NCBI GenBank assembly: GCA_030601015.1
Contig: JAUVUO010000037.1
Span: forward strand, 1-9,014
Source: Candidatus Omnitrophota bacterium
GTDB lineage: Bacteria; Omnitrophota; Gorgyraeia; Duberdicusellales; 4484-171
Reading direction: 5' to 3'
Length of the DNA stretch: 9,014 nt
This document shows positions 1 through 6,752 of this stretch, piece after piece. How positions within the stretch are numbered: the first letter of the stretch is position 1; each line of letters opens with the position of its first letter. The translations under genes and the position numbers were made by a program. The notes beneath the pieces were generated by a model. The model ran no database searches, was not told the origin of the DNA, and was given only the letters and a program-made list of their open reading frames with translations.

Positions 1-917
1 AAATAGCTTTTGTTTGGGACTTTAAGGCTTTATTAAAGCTCTATCTATATATAAAAAAGAACAGATTTGATATAGTCCATGTTCATTCGCCTAAAGCTTC
101 GTTTTTAGGAAGATGGGCGGCATATTTCGCTGGGGTTAGTAATATTGTTTATACTGTGCACGGATGGCCTTTTCATAAATATATGCCGTTACGGAATTAT
201 AATATTTTTCTTTTTATAGAGAAACTATCCTCAAGGATAACTAAAAATATAATATTAGTTTCACAGTCGGACGTAGAGATAGGCTTAAAGAATAAGATCT
301 TATCTAAAGGTAAATTTTGTTTAATCCATTATGGTATAGAGACAGAATGTTTTGAAATGGCCGGTGAAAAAAGAAAATTGAATCAAATATCAAATACGAT
401 AGTGACTGTTTCATCATTTAAACCCCAGAAAAACATTTTTTGTTTTTTAGAAATGGCTAAGATAATTTTAAAAAAGAAACAGGATGTGGAATTTATTATT
501 TTAGGAGATGGGCCTCTGAGAGGAGAAGTGGAAGATGAAATTAAGTGTATAGGGCTTTCCGGAAAAGTTATTTTAAAAGGATGGGTAGATGATGGTTCAG
601 TTTTATTTAGGGATAGTTTAATTTTTGTATTAACATCTTTGTGGGAAGGCTTGCCAGTATCATTAATTGAAGCTGTTATTTCAGGTATTCCTGTAGTAGT
701 GACTGATACCGGCGGAGTTTTTGATATAGTGACTGAAAACAAACAAGGACTAATAGTAGAACCGTTAAATGCTGAACAATTGGGGCAATCTTGTTTAAAA
801 ATACTTGATAATTATAAAGAATGGGCGGAAATAGTTAGAAGAAGTAGAGGGTTTATTGATGTATCTTACTGGTCAGATAAAAGAATGATAAAATTAATAG
901 ATCAAGTTTACAAATAA
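1..917 (+). CDS. GT4-family glycosyltransferase, 5'-truncated by the window edge
   Basis: This is a cytoplasmic GT-B fold glycosyltransferase that would add a sugar from an activated donor to a growing surface glycan. The reading frame is open from base 3, giving about 304 residues, so the true start lies to the left. The N-terminal part ends in the stretch DIVHVHSPKASFLGRWAA followed by YTVHGWPF, typical of family GT4 proteins that modify lipid-linked glycans. The C-terminal Rossmann domain shows VTVSSFKPQKN, the ILGDGPLR nucleotide-sugar loop, and the EX7E motif in WEGLPVSLIEA (first Glu codon 645-647), followed by SGIPVVVTDTGG. The stop is TAA at 915-917. Family assignment is firm. Donor and acceptor cannot be read from sequence. 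Its neighbour downstream on the same strand is a polyprenyl-phosphate sugar transferase, which supports a role in polysaccharide assembly. Confidence 0.9.
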   Translation, partial: IAFVWDFKALLKLYLYIKKNRFDIVHVHSPKASFLGRWAAYFAGVSNIVYTVHGWPFHKYMPLRNYNIFLFIEKLSSRITKNIILVSQSDVEIGLKNKILSKGKFCLIHYGIETECFEMAGEKRKLNQISNTIVTVSSFKPQKNIFCFLEMAKIILKKKQDVEFIILGDGPLRGEVEDEIKCIGLSGKVILKGWVDDGSVLFRDSLIFVLTSLWEGLPVSLIEAVISGIPVVVTDTGGVFDIVTENKQGLIVEPLNAEQLGQSCLKILDNYKEWAEIVRRSRGFIDVSYWSDKRMIKLIDQVYK

Positions 918-1003
918 TTTTTTATGCTGAATTTTTGTTGAATATAATAATATCTTGATAAATAATGCAAAATTAGTTAATATAAAATATAATAGTTGCT
1001 TTA

Positions 1004-1030
1004 TTGACAATAATTATTTGATAGTATTGA
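1004..1030 (+). promoter_or_regulatory. Weak candidate promoter upstream of the sugar-phosphate transferase
   Basis: The 143-bp gap at 918-1060 is almost pure A/T. A perfect TTGACA hexamer lies at 1004-1009, with a poor -10 match (TATTGA, 1025-1030) after only 15 bp. Consensus TATAAT hexamers also occur at 943-948 and 988-993 but lack good -35 partners. In such A/T-rich DNA these matches arise by chance, so a promoter somewhere in this gap is plausible but its position is not established. Confidence 0.2.
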
Positions 1031-1046
1031 AGAATAATTAATTTAT

Positions 1047-1052
1047 AAAGGA
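1047..1052 (+). promoter_or_regulatory. Ribosome binding site for the GTG-started transferase
   Basis: AAAGGA sits 8 nt upstream of the GTG at 1061. It supports GTG as the start, and translation from there gives a membrane segment immediately, as expected for this family. Confidence 0.55.
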
Positions 1053-1060
1053 ATTTCAAG

Positions 1061-2041
1061 GTGGATAATTTATTAGTTTTTTTATCATCATTTATTTTAG
1101 GGATAGTTTTTATAAATTTTTTTAAAAAATTATCGTTAAAATTTAATCTTTTTATGTCAAAGAAAGAGATACCGTTTATCGGGGGATTAGGCGCGGTAAT
1201 TCCTTTTCTTATATGCTACTTTTTTTATAAAGCCCTAATGGTGGGGAATATCGTTCCTTTTCAATTTTTATGGATTATAATTTTTTCAATAATTTTATTT
1301 GTTATTGAATTTATAGATGATTTAAAAGATTTCTCTCTTAAAACAAGGATAATAATTCAGGCAGTATTTATTTTTTTAGTGTTATCTAAAATTAAAGGCA
1401 TAGATATTTATTTTTTACCGCAATGGATAAATTATATTTTATCTTTTTTGTGGATAATGGGGATTACAAATGCTTTTAATCATTTAGATGTTGGAGATGG
1501 GCAATGCGGCGGTATTTCTTTAATAATTAGTTTAGCCTTTTTGATTGTATCGATTTTAATTGGCAATCCTTTAATGGTTATTATATTTTTATGTATTTGC
1601 GGCGTAATGTCAGCGTTTCTTTTATTTAATTTGCCGCCTGCCAGAGTTTTTATGGGTAATTCCGGCAGTCATTTTTTTGGTTTTTTATTTGCTGTTTTAA
1701 GTATGTATGGCGATTATGCCACTTTAGAAAAACCTATAGTGTTGATACTTCCGGTATTAGTTCTGGGATTTCCTATTATTGACACAATTTTTTTAATTAT
1801 TATACGTATTAAAAAAGGATTGTTGCCTTTAAAAAAGAGTGATGATCATATGTTTTTATGCTTATTGTCCTCCGGGTGCGATATTAAAGAGTCTTTATCT
1901 AAAATTTATATCGTAACGTTGTTATGGTGTTTATGCGGGATTTTTTTAATATTTAATATTAATGTTTTTTTCTTATTGTTTTTATTTCTTGCTTTTATAT
2001 TTACCTTTAAGCTAATCTCTAAAGTTTTATTCATTCGATAA
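1061..2041 (+). CDS. WecA/MraY-family polyprenyl-phosphate sugar-1-phosphate transferase, divergent active site
   Basis: Members of this family transfer a sugar-1-phosphate from a UDP-sugar to undecaprenyl phosphate on the cytoplasmic face of the inner membrane, starting a glycan chain. The 326-residue product has the usual length and about ten hydrophobic segments. Recognisable family motifs are IPFIGGLGAV (residues 37-46), the Mg-binding pair in FIDDLKD (D86, D87), NAFNHLDVGDG (137-147) and FMGNSGSHFFGF (197-208). Two motifs are unusual. The Asp of the common MGDSGS-type loop is Asn here (N200, AAT at 1658-1660). The C-terminal His motif, usually like HIHHRL, reads HMFLCL (263-268), keeping only the first His. 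Start is GTG with an AAAGGA site upstream. It follows a GT4 glycosyltransferase by 143 bp and converges on the Wzy_C gene 20 bp away. Family membership is clear; whether it is active, and on which sugar, is uncertain. Confidence 0.88.
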   Translation: MDNLLVFLSSFILGIVFINFFKKLSLKFNLFMSKKEIPFIGGLGAVIPFLICYFFYKALMVGNIVPFQFLWIIIFSIILFVIEFIDDLKDFSLKTRIIIQAVFIFLVLSKIKGIDIYFLPQWINYILSFLWIMGITNAFNHLDVGDGQCGGISLIISLAFLIVSILIGNPLMVIIFLCICGVMSAFLLFNLPPARVFMGNSGSHFFGFLFAVLSMYGDYATLEKPIVLILPVLVLGFPIIDTIFLIIIRIKKGLLPLKKSDDHMFLCLLSSGCDIKESLSKIYIVTLLWCLCGIFLIFNINVFFLLFLFLAFIFTFKLISKVLFIR

Positions 2042-2061
2042 TCCACGGACACATTCCCGTA

Positions 2062-3288
2062 TTATTGTTTATAATTAGGAGTTTTGCAGGAATTTGAGGC
2101 TGTAATACCTAAAATTATCCACCACAAAAATGATGTTTGGGGTATAAAAAAACTGAAATCTATGATATTATGCAGCAGAAAAGATATCCCGCATATTAAA
2201 ATTCCTAATAAATAATAATTTTCTTCTTTTATATTTATTGTTTGTATACTTTTGGTAACAAAAATAAAAATTAATCCCAAAAAACTTAATATGGTTAGAA
2301 TGCCGGTTTCGGCCCACATTTGTAAATATGAATTATGAGCATGTAAAGTCTGTGAATTAGGTAGATAGAATTTCCCTATACCTGTCCCTTTTAATGGATA
2401 TTTTTTTATTAATGTAATAGTTTCTTTCCAATATGATTTTCGTTGTTCTATAGAAAACATGGGCATAGTTTGTTTGAGAGATTTTTGAGAATTAGAAAAA
2501 CGATTATTCGAATCCGTTCGCGAGAACAGTGTAGTAAATATAATAATACAAACTATAATAGGGAAAATAATAGCTTTTTGGTTTAATGTTTTTCCTAACA
2601 GGAAAAATAATATAATTGCGATAAAAAGGGTTAACCATCCACCGACCGATTTCGTAAGGAATAGAGTTAGACCTGCTGTAAATAATGAAATAATACTTAT
2701 TATAAAGAGTAGATCTTTCTGTTTTTGTTTTATTTTTTGAATGATTATTCCTATAGAGATGATAATTATCATTACAAGGTAGTTGGCAAGCAAGTTTGGG
2801 GATATAAATGGAGAAAAAGCCCTATTTCTTGAAATAAATTCTTGAGCGAAAGCATAATTTATATTATTGCTTTCTAGATATTGTAAAGTATACTTTGAAA
2901 TTATAAGTAGAGAACGGAAACTGTATAAAGATACTGTTATCGCGCTTAATAATAAAGTAATAATTAGCTGGTTTGTCTTTTTTTTTTTAATCGAGGATAC
3001 TAAATAAAATAAAAATAATAAAGGTATATACTCATATCCTCGAGCCAAGCTTATATATGAATTTATGTTTAAAATAACAGATAAAAAAATAGTTGAAAAA
3101 AATATTAAGACAAATATGGTTAGAATATTGGTTTTAACTTTATTTTTAAATAAATAAATAGAAGCGGCTAAAATAAAAAGAGTGTTTGTAAAAAAAAATA
3201 AACGAGGAAAAGCGTAAGATGAAATAAGGGGATACAGGAATATAAAGAATAAAATAAATTTCCAAATTATATTTTCTAACATTAGCAT
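2062..3288 (-). CDS. O-antigen ligase/polymerase (Wzy_C) family membrane protein
   Basis: This polytopic inner-membrane protein of 408 residues belongs to the Wzy_C superfamily, whose members polymerise lipid-linked glycan repeats (Wzy), ligate glycan to lipid A core (WaaL), or transfer glycan to pilins (PilO/TfpO type). About ten to twelve hydrophobic segments are visible. The diagnostic region is the long periplasmic loop and what follows: RKSYWKETITLIKKYPLKG (283-301), GTGIGKF, then HAHNSYLQMWAETGIL (316-331), which opens the next membrane helix. FSPFISPNLLANYL (158-171) and HNIIDFSFFIP (373-383) also match the family. The start is ATG at 3288-3286; no Shine-Dalgarno sequence is visible, and a second ATG lies two codons in. 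It lies 78 bp after the second cpaF on the same strand, so it may be read through from the pilus operon. The gene carries an A11 tract and a T9 tract. Ligase, polymerase and pilin-glycosylating roles cannot be separated by sequence here. Confidence 0.85.
   Translation of the reverse strand: MLMLENIIWKFILFFIFLYPLISSYAFPRLFFFTNTLFILAASIYLFKNKVKTNILTIFVLIFFSTIFLSVILNINSYISLARGYEYIPLLFLFYLVSSIKKKKTNQLIITLLLSAITVSLYSFRSLLIISKYTLQYLESNNINYAFAQEFISRNRAFSPFISPNLLANYLVMIIIISIGIIIQKIKQKQKDLLFIISIISLFTAGLTLFLTKSVGGWLTLFIAIILFFLLGKTLNQKAIIFPIIVCIIIFTTLFSRTDSNNRFSNSQKSLKQTMPMFSIEQRKSYWKETITLIKKYPLKGTGIGKFYLPNSQTLHAHNSYLQMWAETGILTILSFLGLIFIFVTKSIQTINIKEENYYLLGILICGISFLLHNIIDFSFFIPQTSFLWWIILGITASNSCKTPNYKQ
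2978..2988 (-). repeat. Homopolymeric A11 tract inside the Wzy_C gene
   Basis: Eleven T on the plus strand, read as eleven A on the coding strand, encode the Lys run in SIKKKKTNQ (residues 99-107). A shorter T9 coding-strand tract lies at 3190-3198. Tracts of this length can slip in replication or transcription. In this A/T-rich genome the tract may also be accidental. Confidence 0.9.
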
Positions 3289-3297
3289 AATTTTTTT

Positions 3298-3303
3298 ATC
3301 ATA
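3298..3303 (-). promoter_or_regulatory. Candidate -10 element just upstream of the Wzy_C gene
   Basis: On the minus strand TATGAT (five of six matches to TATAAT) ends 9 nt before the ATG at 3288, with only A/T bases between. No convincing -35 lies 16-18 bp upstream. If used, it would give a leaderless or near-leaderless transcript, which would fit the lack of a Shine-Dalgarno sequence. Chance occurrence is equally likely. Confidence 0.18.
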
Positions 3304-3366
3304 CGAATAATTGAAATTATGAGTTTAGTCTATCCCGTGGAAGAAATTGGCCAAAATTATTTAAGT

Positions 3367-4587
3367 TTACTTTTTACTATTTTCAAAAAGAGGATCAGTA
3401 TAACCATCTTCTTTAAGCCTATCATAGAATGAGGGAGGGGTTCCTGTGTATACCATTTTTCCGCCTTTACGGACAAAAATTTTTCTTAATGAGAATATTG
3501 GTTCATTATTCTTGACTACTTCAGCTATTTCCATTATTTTGCGGCTGCCGTTTTTTAATCTTGCCATTTGAATAATTAAATCAACTGCCAAAATTGTTTG
3601 CCGCATCGCAACCTCTGAAGTTATATTTGAATTACCTAATAGAGTGAGTACTTGCAATCTTTCTAAACAATCAATACATGAGTTACTATGGATAGTACAT
3701 AACGATCCTTGTTGTCCGGTATTCATAGCTTGGATTACATCTAATGCTTCGTCTCCTCTTACTTCGCCTAATATGATTCTACTGGGGCGCATGTGAAGGC
3801 TATTTTTAACTAATTGGCGCAAATCAATCTCCCCTTTTCCATCAATACTAGGCGGCCGGCATTCCATTGATACGACATGAGGATGTTCAAGATGTAATTC
3901 CCGGGTATTTTCGATAATAATAACTCTCTCATCTTTGGGGATAAAACACCCAAGAGTGTTTAGTAATGTGGTTTTTCCAGCTCCTGTTCCACCTGATATA
4001 ATTATATTTGTTCGTTCTTTTACGCAAGCCTGTAAAAAATTTGCAATTTGGGAATTAAGAGTATCTAATTGTATTAGTTCTTGGATATTTAGAGTATGAA
4101 AGTCAAATTTTCGTATTGTGACTATTGGTATTACTGAAATTGGTGATCTCACTACGTTTACACGCGAACCGTCATTCAATCTGGCATCCGCGTAGGGTTC
4201 TAATTCTGTAACTCGTCTTCCAGCTGAAGATAATATTTTGTCAATAAAAGAGAGAAGCTGCTCATCATTAGAGAATTTAATATCAGTGAGACACAATTTT
4301 CCTTTTCGTTCAGCATATATTTGATTATGCCCATTTATCATTATTTCAGTTACCAAAGGGTCTTTTAACAAAATATCAATTGGGCCGTGGCCTAATATTT
4401 CTGAAGAAAGAGTTTCGGCTATCTGCTGTTTTTCGTTAGAGTCTAATTTATTTTTTACCACGGATTCGGTAATTTTCCGGATAACTTTTTTTACTGCGGC
4501 AGGATCTACATCTTGGATATTTGCAGGTAAACTTTTTACTAATCTAAGTTTGATTTCATGTTTATAATTCGCGATTTGATTATTCAT
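3367..4587 (-). CDS. cpaF: CpaF/TadA-type secretion ATPase, second copy
   Basis: This cytoplasmic hexameric motor ATPase of the VirB11/CpaF family would power Tad pilus assembly or retraction. The 406-residue product has the full family architecture: an N-terminal domain with EILGHGPIDILLKDPLVTEI (63-82), the RRVTELEPYADARLNDGSRV stretch (124-143), Walker A GGTGAGKTT (199-207, K205), Walker B RIILGEVRGDEALD (270-283, E275), and the His box in CTIHSNS (H300). Compared with the CpaF half of the upstream fusion, the Asp-box is IIIENTREL instead of TIEDAAEL, and the segment before Walker B reads HMRPSR instead of RMRPDR. Its ATG overlaps the end of the upstream gene by 8 bp, and there is no clear Shine-Dalgarno sequence, so translational coupling is likely. 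Membership of the family is certain; its division of labour with the other motor is not known. Confidence 0.94.
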   Translation of the reverse strand: MNNQIANYKHEIKLRLVKSLPANIQDVDPAAVKKVIRKITESVVKNKLDSNEKQQIAETLSSEILGHGPIDILLKDPLVTEIMINGHNQIYAERKGKLCLTDIKFSNDEQLLSFIDKILSSAGRRVTELEPYADARLNDGSRVNVVRSPISVIPIVTIRKFDFHTLNIQELIQLDTLNSQIANFLQACVKERTNIIISGGTGAGKTTLLNTLGCFIPKDERVIIIENTRELHLEHPHVVSMECRPPSIDGKGEIDLRQLVKNSLHMRPSRIILGEVRGDEALDVIQAMNTGQQGSLCTIHSNSCIDCLERLQVLTLLGNSNITSEVAMRQTILAVDLIIQMARLKNGSRKIMEIAEVVKNNEPIFSLRKIFVRKGGKMVYTGTPPSFYDRLKEDGYTDPLFENSKK

Positions 4588-6742
4588 CGGTTTTTTTGAA
4601 AATTTCTTCAGTAAAGGATACTCCTTGTTTTTTCATAACATTAAAAAAAGTGGGAATATTCCCGGTAGCTGAAAAATAACCTAGGACATTTTTATTTTTG
4701 TCGACACCTGTCTGTTTGAACGCATAAATATCTTGTAACCCAATATGGACTTCATCTATCATTCCGGTAATTTCTGTAATCTGCGTGATTTTTCTTGTAC
4801 CATCGGATAAACGGGCAGTATGTACTATAATATCAATGGCAGAAGCAATCATTTCTCTAATAGCACGTAAAGGTATCTCAATTCCACTCATAAGAATTAG
4901 GGAATCTAACCTTGATAAAACATCATGAGTTGAGTTAGCATGCAGTGTAGTCATTGACCCGTTATGTCCTGTATTCATTGCTTGTAACATATCTAAAGAT
5001 TCGGGGCCGCGGCATTCACCGATGATTATTCTATCCGGCCTCATGCGGAGAGAATTTTTGAATAAATCACGAACAGAAATTAATCCTTTACCTTCTATGT
5101 TTGAAGGCCGGGATTCCAATCTAACCCAATGTTCATGTTTAAGTTTTAATTCAGCCGCGTCTTCTATTGTTATCAGCCGTTCACCTAAAGGAATGTATTC
5201 AGATAATATATTTAGAACTGTCGTTTTACCTGAGCCGGTTCCTCCCGAAACGATTATATTTTTTCTAGTTGAAACACATGCCTTTAAAAAGATACTCATT
5301 GTTGAATTTAAAGCATTAAAATTTAATAGATCCTCAGTAGTAAGACGCTGTTTACCAAATTTCCGGATAGTTAGAGTAGGCCCGGTTAAAGATAATGGAG
5401 GTATAATAGCATTAATACGGGATCCGTCTACCAGACGGGCATCAACCATTGGATTTGATTCATCTATCCTTCTACCCAAAGGCGCAATGATACGTTCAAT
5501 GACCTGCCGTACTTGTTCGTTAGTGGAAAAACTTTTATCAGTAAGTTTCAACCGGCCATTTATTTCAGCATAGATATTGTCTTTATTATTAACCATTATG
5601 TCAGTAATAGATTCATCATTGAGCAAATCTTCTAACGGGCCCAGGCCAAAGGCTTCATCAAGGATTTCTTTAATAAGTCTTTCACGTTTTTTTCTTGTTC
5701 CAATCAGAGTTCCGGTTTCATCGGCCAAAGCATTGTTTATCGCGACTCTTGTTTTAGTATGTAATTTATTTAATTCTTCTTCATTTGAAGCTAGAACATC
5801 TAATCTTCTTAGATCTACTTCGCGGATTATTCTTTTATGTACGCGTTTTTTTAAAGCGTTTCTCAAATCTTCTTTTTTGTCGACTTTTCTTAACAGAGAA
5901 GGATCTAAAGTGTCTATTAAACTGTCTTCTTCAATTATATTGCTGCCTAAAAGGGGGATAGATATGTTGCCTTCCAGGTCATGACGAGGTGTAAAATATG
6001 AAGGGTCACTTATTAAAAGTTGAGATAGTTTGTTTAAGAAAATACTTATTTGACAACGCGGATTCTCAAATACCAATGGGATTTGGCGATTTAAAGAAGA
6101 ACATACAATTTTCCCTTGGGAGGGTATATGAGCAGCTATCTCTGTTGGTATAGCAAGTTTTACTTCTTGCCAAGTTACTCCGCCGAGACTTTCAGATCTA
6201 TTAAGAATTAATTTTATCATTCTTAAAGGAAACGAAAAATATTGCAGTTTTTCTACAGTATCTTTAATTTTATGGACAGATAGAAGGTCAGGGTTAACAA
6301 TAAGCAAAATTAAAGTCGAATATTCTAATATAGATATTAAAAGCTTTGAAAAATTTCTTCCGGCATCAATAATTATGAATTCATAATCGGTTTTTAAATC
6401 TTCGATGATTTTTTGAAGAAACTCTCCTTTTAAAAGCGATCTTTCAGGGATTTTTAATATAATGGGGATAAAATCAAGTGTGTCAGAGAAACTGTGAATA
6501 TAATCTTTTAATAGGACAGGGGAATAATTATTTTTTTCCCAAGAAGATACAATATCCACTATTGCTTTTGTAGGATGTAAATTTAAAAGTTTGGACATAT
6601 CTCCGGGTAAATCAAAGTCCATGTCCATGAGTAATATTTTTTTTCCTACTAATTGCCCTGACATGCTTACTGCAAGGTTAGTTGAAAGAAATGTTCTTCC
6701 AACACCACCTTTAGGGCTGAATATAGAAATAACTTGTCCCAT
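4580..6742 (-). CDS. cpaF: CpaE/TadZ-type ATPase fused to CpaF/TadA-type motor ATPase
   Basis: One 720-residue chain joins two Tad pilus proteins that are normally separate. Residues 1-250 form a MinD/ParA-like ATPase as in CpaE/TadZ, the factor that localises the assembly machine: FSPKGGVGRTFLSTNLA at the extreme N-terminus, LLMDMDFDLPGD (37-48), and FIIIDAGRN (122-130, D126). A charged linker of about 50 residues follows. Residues from about 300 to 720 are a complete CpaF: GLGPLEDLLNDESITDIMV (366-384), RRIDESNPMVDARLVDGSR (424-442), Walker A SGGTGSGKTT (499-508), Asp-box TIEDAAELKL (525-534), RMRPDRIIIGECRG (566-579), and MTTLHANS (597-604). All key motor residues are intact. In the first domain the P-loop Lys is Arg (R16), and the N-terminal receiver-like domain common in CpaE/TadZ is absent. 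The frame is continuous, with no sign of a programmed or sequencing frameshift. It follows the secretin gene after 10 bp with no evident Shine-Dalgarno sequence, and overlaps the next cpaF by 8 bp. Confidence 0.93.
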   Translation of the reverse strand: MGQVISIFSPKGGVGRTFLSTNLAVSMSGQLVGKKILLMDMDFDLPGDMSKLLNLHPTKAIVDIVSSWEKNNYSPVLLKDYIHSFSDTLDFIPIILKIPERSLLKGEFLQKIIEDLKTDYEFIIIDAGRNFSKLLISILEYSTLILLIVNPDLLSVHKIKDTVEKLQYFSFPLRMIKLILNRSESLGGVTWQEVKLAIPTEIAAHIPSQGKIVCSSLNRQIPLVFENPRCQISIFLNKLSQLLISDPSYFTPRHDLEGNISIPLLGSNIIEEDSLIDTLDPSLLRKVDKKEDLRNALKKRVHKRIIREVDLRRLDVLASNEEELNKLHTKTRVAINNALADETGTLIGTRKKRERLIKEILDEAFGLGPLEDLLNDESITDIMVNNKDNIYAEINGRLKLTDKSFSTNEQVRQVIERIIAPLGRRIDESNPMVDARLVDGSRINAIIPPLSLTGPTLTIRKFGKQRLTTEDLLNFNALNSTMSIFLKACVSTRKNIIVSGGTGSGKTTVLNILSEYIPLGERLITIEDAAELKLKHEHWVRLESRPSNIEGKGLISVRDLFKNSLRMRPDRIIIGECRGPESLDMLQAMNTGHNGSMTTLHANSTHDVLSRLDSLILMSGIEIPLRAIREMIASAIDIIVHTARLSDGTRKITQITEITGMIDEVHIGLQDIYAFKQTGVDKNKNVLGYFSATGNIPTFFNVMKKQGVSFTEEIFKKTDE

Positions 6743-6752
6743 AAATATTAGT

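Noticed and set aside
156..158. GTG as start of the glycosyltransferase
   Set aside because: It is the Val codon inside the family motif YTVHGWPF. The same frame is open and homologous back to base 3, so the gene is truncated by the window edge.
383..742. Open frame on the minus strand within the glycosyltransferase
   Set aside because: Antisense to a well-supported gene, low-complexity and without motifs or ribosome binding site.
2042..2061. Bidirectional terminator between the convergent genes
   Set aside because: The 20-bp gap holds only a weak ACGG/CCGT pairing without a T-run; no intrinsic terminator can be supported.
3307..3320. ATAATT-GA-AATTAT inverted repeat
   Set aside because: All-A/T six-base stem with a 2-nt loop; too weak for a terminator and expected by chance in this composition.
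3347..3354. Perfect palindrome TTGGCCAA after the second cpaF
   Set aside because: Only 8 bp, with no loop and no following T-run on the minus strand, so it does not make a terminator; no flanking symmetry supports an operator.
5022..5984. Two consecutive open frames on the plus strand (5022-5573, 5577-5984)
   Set aside because: They lie wholly antisense to the CpaE-CpaF fusion, show no recognisable domain, and are explained by the codon pattern of the real gene.
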